A stretch of 64,000 nt of DNA, taken from positions 62,001 through 126,000 of the forward strand of contig PLUL01000021.1 of assembly GCA_003164895.1 (NCBI GenBank), in the 5' to 3' direction. The stretch comes from Bacteroidota bacterium (GTDB lineage: Bacteria; Bacteroidota; Bacteroidia; Palsa-948). The first letter of the stretch is position 1. Each line of letters opens with the position of its first letter. The position numbers and the translations under genes are program-made. Under the pieces are notes generated by a model. It saw only the letters and a program-made list of their open reading frames with translations. It had not been told where the DNA came from and made no database searches. Below, piece by piece: positions 7,650 through 15,714 of the stretch.

Positions 7650-8984
7650 TTGGGCAGAATGAAAAACATTTTAAAATATATTTTATCTTTCTTCTTGATA
7701 CTTGCTTCCTGCTACTCGTTCGCCCATCAAAGCAAAATAGATTCTCTTCTTTCCCTCCTCAAAAAAGATAAAGAGGATACTAATAAGGTAAATCATTTAA
7801 ATAAATTAAGTAACCATCTCCGAATGAAAGGGAGTTATGATAGTTGCATCCTGTATTGCAATAATGCTATACAATTAGCACAACAATTAAATTTCAATAA
7901 GGGAATTGCCTATGCCTATACCAGCATTGGAATTGTTTATGATGAACAGGGAAATTACCCCAAAGCCATAGACTTTTATTTCAAGGCATTGAAAATGGAA
8001 GAAGCGCTCGGAAATAAAATAAGGGTTTCTAACGATATGGGCAATATAGGAGTTGTTTATCAGGAGCAAGGCGATTATCCCAAAGCTCTTGATTTTTATA
8101 TGAAAGCATTAAAAATTACCGAAGCATTGAACAATAAAAACTTAATTGCAATTAACCTGAGCAATATCGGAATTATATATTGGAATCAAGCCGATTATCC
8201 CAAAGCATTAGACTATGATTTTAAGGCATTGAAAATTGCAGAAGAACTTGACGACAAACATTTGCAGGCAAACACACTTTGCAACATCGGAATTGTTTAT
8301 TACAATCAGCATGATTATCCAAAAGCACTTGACTATTATTTAAAGACATTTAAAATAAATGAAAAACTGGGAGATAAATATGGATGTGCAGTCATTTCGG
8401 GTAACATCGGAGAATTATATACTAAAACAAAAAAATACTCGGAAGCAGAAAAGTATTTGTTATACGCATTAAAAATTGCTAAGGAAACAGGAGTAATGAA
8501 TAATGAGATGGAAGTAGAAAATGAATTTGCCGACCTCTACTCCAAAACCAACCGCTACCAGCTTGCACTGGAACATTACAAAAGAGCAATGATATTGAAA
8601 GACACTTTGTTCAATGCAGATAAAAACAAAGAAATTACCCGCAAAGAAATGAATTACGAATTTGAAAAAAAGGAGGCAGCAGCGGCGGCAGTTGCAGAAA
8701 AAGAAAAAGCAGTATCAGCAGCAGAAACAAAGAGACAACGTATTGTCTTGATACTTGTGTCCTGCTTCCTTATACTTGTCTTAGCATTTGCAGGTTTTAT
8801 TTACCGCGCCTTGCATATTACACGAAAACAAAAAACTTTGATTGAAAAACAAAAGAGATTTGTGGAAGAAAAACAAAAAGAAATTCTGGATTCAATTCAT
8901 TATGCAAGAAGGATTCAAAACGCACTTTTGCCTACTGAGAAATATATTACTAAATCACTGAAGCGATTGATGAAGTATAATTAA
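7650..8984 (+). CDS. TPR repeat protein with membrane segment and stub of a SpoIIE-type output domain
   Basis: The start could be the ATG at 7650 or the one at 7659 that opens the signal peptide (KNILKYILSFFLILASCYSFA). Residues 40-310 hold about six TPR repeats (consensus NIGIVYYNQGDYPKALDYYLKALK). A charged Ala-rich coiled coil (EKKEAAAAAVAEKEKAVSAAE) precedes a membrane helix near 365-388. The cytoplasmic tail KQKRFVEEKQKEILDSIHYARRIQNALLPTEKYI is the N-terminal linker of TPR-SpoIIE/PP2C phosphatases, but the protein stops just where the catalytic domain would begin. It is therefore a sensor-like protein without output enzyme. It is a tandem paralogue of the next gene, whose ATG follows its stop directly. 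Confidence 0.88.
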   Translation: MGRMKNILKYILSFFLILASCYSFAHQSKIDSLLSLLKKDKEDTNKVNHLNKLSNHLRMKGSYDSCILYCNNAIQLAQQLNFNKGIAYAYTSIGIVYDEQGNYPKAIDFYFKALKMEEALGNKIRVSNDMGNIGVVYQEQGDYPKALDFYMKALKITEALNNKNLIAINLSNIGIIYWNQADYPKALDYDFKALKIAEELDDKHLQANTLCNIGIVYYNQHDYPKALDYYLKTFKINEKLGDKYGCAVISGNIGELYTKTKKYSEAEKYLLYALKIAKETGVMNNEMEVENEFADLYSKTNRYQLALEHYKRAMILKDTLFNADKNKEITRKEMNYEFEKKEAAAAAVAEKEKAVSAAETKRQRIVLILVSCFLILVLAFAGFIYRALHITRKQKTLIEKQKRFVEEKQKEILDSIHYARRIQNALLPTEKYITKSLKRLMKYN

Positions 8985-10388
8985 ATGAGAAAACGGTTTT
9001 ACATACTTGCATATATTTCTATTTGCCTTCTGGACTCTTCCATCTGCTATGCCCAACAAAGCAAGATTGATTCCCTGCAATCCCTCCTCAAAAAAGATAA
9101 AGAAGATACCAACAAGGTTAATCATTTAGGTGCTATTGCTTGGGAATATAAATTCAAAGCACCGGATAGTTCAATAAAATACGGAACTTTATCGCTTAAA
9201 CTTTCTCAGAAGGTAAAATGGCAGGTAGGAATTGGGAATTCTTATCATTACCTTGGTGAATTTAACTGGCGACAAGGCAATAGTTCTTTATCTCTTGCAA
9301 ACTACAAGCAAGCACTTGCTATTTGGGATTCACTTGAAAAGAACATTGAACCCAATCGTAAAGCATTCATCACAAATCTTAAAGCATCTACGCTGAGTAA
9401 TATTGGAGTTGTGAATCGCAATCAAGGAGATTATCCAAAAGCATTAGATTATGATTTTAAAGCACTGAAAACTTATGAGGAACTACAAGACAAACACGGC
9501 ATTGCTGTCATCATCGGAAACATCGGGCTTATCTATTATAATCAGGGCGATTATCAAAAGGCGTTGGATTATTATTTTAAGTCATTAAAAAAAGGAGAAG
9601 AACTAGGTGATAAAACTTTAATTGCAACACCGCTCGGAAACATCGGAATTGTATATAACGATCAGGCAATAAATAGTAAATCTCAAACCGAAGGAGATTC
9701 ATTATTCAATAAAGCGCTTGAATATTATTTAAAGTCGTTGAAAATGAAAGAGGAACTTGGCAACAAAAAAGGAATTGGAAATACTCTTGGTAATATAGGA
9801 AGCATGTATGCCGATGAAGCACAAAAAATTAAAGAAGATAAGTCTGCCAAAAAAGAATTACTGGAACAAAAAGCATTGGAATATGATTTTAAAGCATTAA
9901 AGATTGGCGAAGAATTAGGAGATAAGAACAGAATAACAATTCAGTTTGGCAATATTGGTGCGGTTTATACCGATTCAAAAAAATATGCAGAAGCCGAAAA
10001 GTATTTGCTACAGGCATTGGCAATAGATACCACCATTGGTTTTCTAAATCATGCAAAAGACACGCACGAACAGCTAAGCAAACTCTACTCACAAACTAAC
10101 CGTTACCAACTTGCACTTGAACATTTCAAAAAAGCGATGACGTTAAAAGATTCGTTGTTCAATGCGGATAAGAATAAAGAAATAACCCGCAAGGAAATGA
10201 ACTACGAGTTTGAAAAAAAGGAAGCCGCCGCCGCCGCTGTGGCAGAAAAAGAAAAAGCAGTGGCATCAGCCGAAGCACAGAAGCAACGCGTTGTCCTGAT
10301 ACTTGTATCTTGCTTCCTTATACTTGTCGTAGCATTTGCCGGATTTATTCTTCGCGCATTGCGCATTACACAAAAACAAAAACATTGA
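8985..10388 (+). CDS. Tandem paralogue: TPR membrane protein, frameshifted near its end
   Basis: A 467-residue paralogue of the preceding gene, starting one base after its stop. It has a signal peptide (to about residue 24, CYA), seven or so TPR units, the same EKKEAAAAAVAEKEKAVASAE coiled coil and a membrane helix (VVLILVSCFLILVVAFAGFIL). The frame ends early at QKQKH. Compared with its neighbour, one A is missing from an A-run near 10378-10383. Restoring it would read through to 10528 and give the same C-terminal linker. The TPR and membrane parts are intact, so a slightly shortened protein may still be made. It could be a true mutation, programmed slippage on the A-run, or a sequencing error. 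Confidence 0.85.
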   Translation: MRKRFYILAYISICLLDSSICYAQQSKIDSLQSLLKKDKEDTNKVNHLGAIAWEYKFKAPDSSIKYGTLSLKLSQKVKWQVGIGNSYHYLGEFNWRQGNSSLSLANYKQALAIWDSLEKNIEPNRKAFITNLKASTLSNIGVVNRNQGDYPKALDYDFKALKTYEELQDKHGIAVIIGNIGLIYYNQGDYQKALDYYFKSLKKGEELGDKTLIATPLGNIGIVYNDQAINSKSQTEGDSLFNKALEYYLKSLKMKEELGNKKGIGNTLGNIGSMYADEAQKIKEDKSAKKELLEQKALEYDFKALKIGEELGDKNRITIQFGNIGAVYTDSKKYAEAEKYLLQALAIDTTIGFLNHAKDTHEQLSKLYSQTNRYQLALEHFKKAMTLKDSLFNADKNKEITRKEMNYEFEKKEAAAAAVAEKEKAVASAEAQKQRVVLILVSCFLILVVAFAGFILRALRITQKQKH

Positions 10389-10528
10389 TTGAAAAACAAA
10401 AAAGATTCGTGGAAGAAAAACAAAAGGAAATATTGGATTCAATTTATTATGCAAGAAGAATTCAAAACGCAATTCTTCCAACCGAAAAGTATATTGATAA
10501 AACGCTGAAAAGATTAATGAAAAAATAA
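10389..10528 (+). pseudogene. Displaced C-terminal linker of the TPR paralogue
   Basis: In the +1 frame this stretch encodes TLIEKQKRFVEEKQKEIL, then DSIYYARRIQNAILPTEKYI, nearly identical to the C-terminus of the upstream paralogue, and ends at LMKK. It is the rest of the preceding gene after the one-base shift, not a separate gene. The SpoIIE catalytic domain is absent here too. Confidence 0.85.
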
Positions 10529-10588
10529 TTAGCTGAGGGTGATCAATCCTCGAGTTTCTCCACTACCTATATCATCCGCGTTCTATTT

Positions 10589-11230
10589 TCACTTGGCAAT
10601 CTTCTCATAATATTTGCACCACAATTTTATTCCACACTCTTCGCATTTAGGATTTCTTGCTACACAAACATATCTGCCATGAAGAATGAGCCAATGATGC
10701 GCAATGGCAATTTTATTTTCGGGAATATATTTTACTAATTGCATTTCGGTCTGAAGCGGATTTTTTGCGTTCACTGTCAAGCCGATTCTTGCAGATACTC
10801 TGAACACATGCGTATCAACCGCCATGGTTGGCTTTTGATAAACTACCGAGGCAACCACGTTCGCGGTTTTTCTTCCCACGCCGGGCAGCTTTTGCAGTTC
10901 ATCCACATCCGAAGGAACTACTCCGCCAAAATCATTCACCAGCATCTTTGCCATGCCCACCAGATGTTTTGCTTTATTGTTTGGGTAAGAAATGCTTTTA
11001 ATTAAAGGAAAAACTTTTTCAGAAGAAGATTTTGCAAGCGACTGAGCAGTTGGAAATTTTTTGAATAAAGCAGGCGTGGTCATGTTCACGCGCTTGTCGG
11101 TGCATTGCGCGGAAAGAATTACCGACACAATAAGCTCGTAAGGATTGATGTAGTGCAACTCTGTTTCAGCAACAGGCATGTGCGTGCTGAAATACTCAAT
11201 AACTTTCTCGAAACGTTCTTTGCGGCTCAT
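10589..11230 (-). CDS. nth: Endonuclease III (DNA glycosylase/AP lyase)
   Basis: A 213-residue protein, the normal size. The helix-hairpin-helix LPGVGRKTANVV contains the catalytic Lys. The Asp in VDTHVFRVSARIGL is the second catalytic residue. Four cysteines with spacing C-x6-C-x2-C-x5-C near the C-terminus (CVARNPKCEECGIKLWC) bind the [4Fe-4S] cluster. It removes oxidised pyrimidines and nicks abasic sites in base excision repair. Its ATG overlaps the stop of the upstream glycosyltransferase gene in an ATGA, so the two are translationally coupled, although no functional link is evident. Confidence 0.97.
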   Translation of the reverse strand: MSRKERFEKVIEYFSTHMPVAETELHYINPYELIVSVILSAQCTDKRVNMTTPALFKKFPTAQSLAKSSSEKVFPLIKSISYPNNKAKHLVGMAKMLVNDFGGVVPSDVDELQKLPGVGRKTANVVASVVYQKPTMAVDTHVFRVSARIGLTVNAKNPLQTEMQLVKYIPENKIAIAHHWLILHGRYVCVARNPKCEECGIKLWCKYYEKIAK

Positions 11231-12936
11231 TTCTTAACGGCATCTTTCCTTTTAAATATCCAAACGCAGTTCTGGTTTTTCGGATTGCGCTGGGCATCGG
11301 CTCCCCAGTAAAAACTACTGGGTCCTTGATTGGGAATGTCCACCATGCCGACCACATTGTAATTATCCTGAGAGTATTTTCCATACCAGTCGAAAATTCT
11401 CTTCGGGGAATTTGGTTTTGAAAGCCACGAAAAAGGAATATTACAAAACACCATATACAACGGTTTACTCTTTTCTATTTCCGAAATCATTTCTTCCTGC
11501 ATCTTTAAATTATAATCATGTATCTCCATCAAACCATATGTATAAATATGTCCTGTTGCAGATTTTCTGTCGGCATAAAATGGAATCTGTGGCTCAGAGC
11601 CAAGTACCGCAATTTTATCTGTATCGGAAGAATTTGCTTTGATGTACTTTGCGATTTCCACTGATTCAGTAAACGGATTAGTTCCGTATATCGCTTTGCA
11701 CAATCCTACCGGATTATCCGTTGAATAATAAAACTTGCTTTTAGAAACAATACTGTTGAAAAGAAAAAATAAAACAATCAGGGGCAATGCCAGTCCGATA
11801 ATATTTATTTTGATCTGCTGCGCAAGGAATCTTCCGGCATAATCAAGCGTGATGGCTGCTAAAAGCGCTGTTGCCGGCAACACCACAATAAAATAATGTT
11901 GTCTGAAATAAAATCCCGGTGTAGTTGCCAATGCTGCAAATACCGCGAAACAAATTGCAAATATCTTTTGCTTCAACGAAAACTTTGTGAACAAAACTAC
12001 CACTGCTCCTGCTCCCGCTAATATCCATATCCATTTCTGTTCCTCCCAGATTGGAGAGAATGTCATGTTGAGTAAATCTTTTCCTTGTTCCCAGGGCAAA
12101 CCCGATGCATATTTGCTTGCATACTGCACCGTCCAAAACCAAAACTTGGTAAAAGTTCCTGTTGCAAACATCAGAAGCAAAACCAAAATGTAGGGAATGA
12201 AAACTCCTGCGGAAAACGATAACGTATTCAAAATAATTTTACGAATGTTGATTGGTTTGTCGAGGAATTGAAAGACGAGAAATACGATGCCTCCGAACAA
12301 AATAAAATAAACCGCCTGCTGTTTCATTAAGAATGCCATGCCCAACATTCCTCCTGTGAGAATTGCAAATAAGATTTTTTTATTCTCCTCATATTTTGAA
12401 AAGAAAAACAAACTCAACGCAACGTAAAACACGGCAAAGTGTGTTGCATGCGCGGCAAAGCCAAGGTAATTCATGCTCATTGCCATCAAACCGTAAAATC
12501 CTGCAGCAAGAATTCCTGTCATGGGATTGAAAAACTTTTTCAATGACTGAAAAAGTAAAATCATCGTTCCGGCATTCATCAATAAAAAACCAATGTGAAT
12601 TCCTTTATAGCTCTGCCCGAAAATTGCCATGATGAGAGCGTACATATAATAAATACCCGGCAACTTCATGTTGTATGCCTCTTTATATGGAGTGATTCCT
12701 TTAAGTATCAAGTGTCCGAAGTAAGCATACTCGCCTTCGTCCCTTTCCAAAGGCATTTCAATAAAACGCCAGCGAATGATACTAACTGCTCCAACAATTA
12801 TTGCAATTACTATCAGATAAAAATTATTGTTTCCGGAAAAAGCGCTGAAGGAAGATTTCGCTTCAACCTTTTTCTTGCTCTGAGGATTGCCTGAAGGATT
12901 TTTTTTCCTTTGTTCCTTTTTCATTCGTGCAAACAT
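11227..12936 (-). CDS. GT39/ArnT-like integral membrane glycosyltransferase
   Basis: A 569-residue protein with a Lys/Arg-rich N-terminus and about twelve hydrophobic helices. The first loop contains MPLERDEGEYAYFGHLI, the acidic motif of polyprenyl-phosphate-sugar-dependent (PMT/ArnT, GT39/GT83) enzymes, followed by KEAYNMKLPGIYYMYAL. The C-terminal 150 residues are a periplasmic domain. Such enzymes transfer a sugar from a lipid-phosphate donor to protein, lipid A or glycan; the acceptor here cannot be told. The ATG at 12936 or the in-frame one at 12924 could be used. It is divergent from the PagL-like gene, with which it might share a role in lipid A or surface glycan modification (inference). 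Confidence 0.85.
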   Translation of the reverse strand: MFARMKKEQRKKNPSGNPQSKKKVEAKSSFSAFSGNNNFYLIVIAIIVGAVSIIRWRFIEMPLERDEGEYAYFGHLILKGITPYKEAYNMKLPGIYYMYALIMAIFGQSYKGIHIGFLLMNAGTMILLFQSLKKFFNPMTGILAAGFYGLMAMSMNYLGFAAHATHFAVFYVALSLFFFSKYEENKKILFAILTGGMLGMAFLMKQQAVYFILFGGIVFLVFQFLDKPINIRKIILNTLSFSAGVFIPYILVLLLMFATGTFTKFWFWTVQYASKYASGLPWEQGKDLLNMTFSPIWEEQKWIWILAGAGAVVVLFTKFSLKQKIFAICFAVFAALATTPGFYFRQHYFIVVLPATALLAAITLDYAGRFLAQQIKINIIGLALPLIVLFFLFNSIVSKSKFYYSTDNPVGLCKAIYGTNPFTESVEIAKYIKANSSDTDKIAVLGSEPQIPFYADRKSATGHIYTYGLMEIHDYNLKMQEEMISEIEKSKPLYMVFCNIPFSWLSKPNSPKRIFDWYGKYSQDNYNVVGMVDIPNQGPSSFYWGADAQRNPKNQNCVWIFKRKDAVKK

Positions 12937-12946
12937 ACGGGTTTAA

Positions 12947-12988
12947 GTTTAAAGTTTAATATCTAATGCTGAAAGTTTAACGTTGAAT
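12947..12988. repeat. Six 7-bp units in the divergent intergenic region
   Basis: GTTTAAA, GTTTAAT, ATCTAAT, GCTGAAA, GTTTAAC and GTTGAAT follow each other without slippage. They lie between the two divergent starts, overlapping where promoters must be. Confidence 0.7.
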
Positions 12989-12999
12989 TGTGTTATTAT

Positions 13000-13007
13000 T
13001 AATTTTG
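13000..13007 (+). promoter_or_regulatory. Putative -7 box of the PagL-like gene
   Basis: TAATTTTG matches TAnnTTTG exactly and ends 19 bases before the ATG. The -33 region offers only TTTA with a 20-base spacer, so the full promoter is tentative. Confidence 0.45.
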
Positions 13008-13026
13008 TTCTTTTGTACCCCATTCC

Positions 13027-14154
13027 ATGAGTTTGTCTATCAGAAATAAAATTTCATTACTACTGGCTATTGGCTATTGGTTATTGGCTACTTGTTCGTT
13101 TGCTCAGGATACACTTCCGCAAAAAAAACTTTTCATCAACTTCACCGGGCATTACGGATTTATTATTGCGCATCATGCCAACATGGATTATCTCATCAAG
13201 CACCATGTTCCCGCGGGAGATATTCAATTCATTAGAGTCACCAACGGAGAAAGACCATGGGAAAAAATCTATCATAATCCTGAAATGGGTTTAGGTATTT
13301 TCTATGCCTATCTTGGAAATCCGCAAGAACTTGGAAATGCAATAGGAGTTTATCCTTTTGTAAATTTCCCCCTGAATCCCCGAAGAAAGTTCAAACTTTA
13401 TTTCAAGGTGTGCGATGGAATTGGACTTATTACAAAACCATATAACCGAGTTGATAATCACAAAAACAATATTAACGGCTCCTATATTAATTGTTATATA
13501 AGTTTCAGGCTTAGCACGGAATTCTATCCTGCAAAGAACATACGCATGGAAGCAGGAATTGCCGCTTCCCATTTATCGAACGGAGCACTGGCAATGCCTA
13601 ATCTCGGAATTAATCTTGCAACCGTAAATCTTGGAATCAGTTTTTTGAAAACGGAAAAGAAAAAAGCAACCACCGATGCAGTTCAAAAACCGAAACCTGA
13701 AATTTACAATCATAAATATTCTTTCCTAATTTTTGGTGCAGCAGGTCCAAATCAAACCACTCCTCCCGATGGAAAAGAATATGCAGGATTTACTTTATCG
13801 GCAAGCTGTTGGTTGCAGGCAACTCCCAAAAGCAAATTTGGCGCAGGTGTGGACGCCATTTATGATTTTTCAAATATAGAAGATGCAAAACGCGATACTG
13901 CTTTTGACACTAATAACTCATTGAATAATTTGCAGATTGGAGTTAAACTGGGATATGAATTGGTGATTGGAAAAATTGCTTTGCCCATTGAAATGGGATA
14001 CTACGTTGTTTCAAAAACAAAAACTGATGGTCCGTTTTATCATCGCATTGGAATACGCTACTATGTAAACAAACATCTTGTGATTATTTATTCGCTTAAA
14101 ACCCAGTGGGCGGTGGCGGAAAATCTGGAATTCGGAATTGGGTATAGATTTTAA
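13027..14154 (+). CDS. PagL-like acyloxyacyl hydrolase (lipid A 3-O-deacylase family)
   Basis: A 375-residue protein with a signal peptide to about residue 26 (LATCSFAQ). The family signature is ASHLSNGALAMPNLGIN, where His and Ser match the catalytic His/Ser of PagL. The rest is made of alternating beta strands consistent with an outer-membrane barrel and ends in an aromatic strand (FGIGYRF). PagL removes the 3-position acyl chain from lipid A in the outer membrane. This protein is about twice the length of Pseudomonas PagL, with an insertion and a second half (240-375) that may complete a larger barrel. Part of its signal peptide is encoded by a 7-bp repeat (13065-13092). Confidence 0.85.
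   Translation: MSLSIRNKISLLLAIGYWLLATCSFAQDTLPQKKLFINFTGHYGFIIAHHANMDYLIKHHVPAGDIQFIRVTNGERPWEKIYHNPEMGLGIFYAYLGNPQELGNAIGVYPFVNFPLNPRRKFKLYFKVCDGIGLITKPYNRVDNHKNNINGSYINCYISFRLSTEFYPAKNIRMEAGIAASHLSNGALAMPNLGINLATVNLGISFLKTEKKKATTDAVQKPKPEIYNHKYSFLIFGAAGPNQTTPPDGKEYAGFTLSASCWLQATPKSKFGAGVDAIYDFSNIEDAKRDTAFDTNNSLNNLQIGVKLGYELVIGKIALPIEMGYYVVSKTKTDGPFYHRIGIRYYVNKHLVIIYSLKTQWAVAENLEFGIGYRF
13065..13092 (+). repeat. Four 7-bp units inside the signal-peptide codons
   Basis: GGCTATT, GGCTATT, GGTTATT, GGCTACT. They encode most of LAIGYWLLAT in the PagL-like signal peptide. Confidence 0.85.
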
Positions 14155-14215
14155 ATTACTTATCAAAAAGTTATTTTAATAATATAGTGAATGTTTATAC
14201 CTTCGTGAATCCATA

Positions 14216-14977
14216 ATGAAAAGACAACAAAATCCGTATAAGATACAAATTGGTATAATCATTTTTCTGATTGGATTTCTTTTTTCTTGCAGCAAAGAAA
14301 ATCGTTGGGATTGCATTAAGCGTTCAGGCGAACAAACCACAGATATACGCACACTGCCTCCTTTCACAGGTATGTATGTCAATAACAACATTGATGTTTT
14401 CATCACTCAGGGTCCTACGCAAGAAGTGAAAGTAGTTGCAGGAAAAAATTTAGTATCGCTTGTAAAAACCGAAGTTACAAGCGGAGCGCTTCATATCAGC
14501 AATGAAAACAAATGCAACTGGGCGCGTAGTTATAAAAAAGGAGTTATCTCTGTATACATCACCATTCCTGTTATCAATATCGTTGAAAATGATGGAAGCG
14601 GAATTATAACAGGTCAAAACACAATTCTCACCAATACCATTACAATTTCAACTTCAGAATCGGGAGATATAAAACTTTCCTTAAATGCAAACACAACATA
14701 CATTGACTGCACAGGATCTTCAGACATCACACTTCAAGGGAGCACATCAAATTTAGGAATCTATCATACAAACGCAGGTTATATTTATTGTCAGAATTTT
14801 CCGGCAAATATAATTTGGACAGGCAATTACGCTTCAGGAAATGAGTATCTCAACGGAATAACTGCTCTTGGAGCTACCATCGGTTGGGCTGGAGATATTT
14901 ATTATACCGGAAATCCTCAAATCACTCAAGATAAAATAACTGTAAATGGAACGGGAAGTTTAATTCATCAGAACTAA
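14216..14977 (+). CDS. GIN-domain (DUF2807) lipoprotein
   Basis: A 253-residue protein with a lipoprotein signal ending LIGFLFSC (Cys near residue 24). The rest fits the putative auto-transporter adhesin head GIN domain (DUF2807): LPPFTGMYVNNNIDVFITQG at the start, VKVVAGKNLVSLVKTEV, and then repeated short beta rungs (GSGIITG, ESGDIKLSL, GSSDITLQGS, NAGYIYCQ) of a right-handed beta helix. It is probably attached to the periplasmic face of the outer membrane or to the surface. The function of GIN proteins is not settled. Its TAA overlaps the next ATG by one base (TAATG), marking an operon with the membrane protein and DUF5103 genes. Confidence 0.88.
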   Translation: MKRQQNPYKIQIGIIIFLIGFLFSCSKENRWDCIKRSGEQTTDIRTLPPFTGMYVNNNIDVFITQGPTQEVKVVAGKNLVSLVKTEVTSGALHISNENKCNWARSYKKGVISVYITIPVINIVENDGSGIITGQNTILTNTITISTSESGDIKLSLNANTTYIDCTGSSDITLQGSTSNLGIYHTNAGYIYCQNFPANIIWTGNYASGNEYLNGITALGATIGWAGDIYYTGNPQITQDKITVNGTGSLIHQN

Positions 14978-15714
14978 TGATAAGAAGTTTACTGTATCTT
15001 TTAAAACTCGCTTTGTACTGGCTGATATTCTTTACACTTTACAGGATTTGTTTTTTACTGATTTATCCCGGACGAATTCCCGATGGAAAAGTTTCAGAAG
15101 CAATGCTGGTATTTTTGTATTCTCTTCGGATTGATGCATCTACCATTGCTTTTCTAATCGGAATCCCTTTCATACTTTGGGCAATTCAGCAGTTTATTAA
15201 AAATAATTTCCTCAACCGGTTCAATCATTATTTCAATCTGGTTTTAATCTCACTTGCCACAATATTATGCATTACAAATATTGCCAAGTATGGAGACACG
15301 AATACGCTTATCAATTACAACACGATATATTATCTTGTAGCGCCCGCAAAAATATTTCCTTACCTCACCACCTTAGAATTGATTTGCGTGATTACCGGTG
15401 TGATAATAGTAATTGCAATTTTTGTTTTGCTTTTTCGTTTTATGATTTTAATGGTGATTCCGTATTCAACCAGCAAAATGATTTATAAAATAATTTTCGT
15501 ACCGATACTTTTTCCAATTATATTTTTAGTGATGCGTGGTGGCACGCATGAAAAACTCATCAACGAAAAGATCGCCTGTTTTTCGGAAACCTCATTCTTT
15601 AATCATGTAAGTGTAAATCCTGTTTGGTATCTCGGACACACGATTGTATTGGCGATAAAAGAATCGGGTGAGGTTTCCAAAACAAATCAAGAGGAATATT
15701 TCAAATGGAAATAA
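14977..15714 (+). CDS. Membrane protein resembling the N-terminal half of LTA synthase-like enzymes
   Basis: A 245-residue protein with about five hydrophobic helices. The string YSLRIDASTIAFLIGIP and the later MRGGTHEKLINEKIACFSET with VNPVWYLGHTI match the membrane part and linker of LTA synthase/phosphoglycerol-transferase proteins. A full member at 36759-38672 lets this be compared inside the window (GLRFDISALILMNS, FRGGLQLRPIMTINASEY). The alkaline-phosphatase-type catalytic domain is missing: the frame ends just after the linker. Start and stop both overlap neighbours (TAATG at the start; 10 bases shared with the DUF5103 gene). It is either a truncated remnant or a free-standing membrane subunit. 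Confidence 0.7.
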   Translation: MIRSLLYLLKLALYWLIFFTLYRICFLLIYPGRIPDGKVSEAMLVFLYSLRIDASTIAFLIGIPFILWAIQQFIKNNFLNRFNHYFNLVLISLATILCITNIAKYGDTNTLINYNTIYYLVAPAKIFPYLTTLELICVITGVIIVIAIFVLLFRFMILMVIPYSTSKMIYKIIFVPILFPIIFLVMRGGTHEKLINEKIACFSETSFFNHVSVNPVWYLGHTIVLAIKESGEVSKTNQEEYFKWK

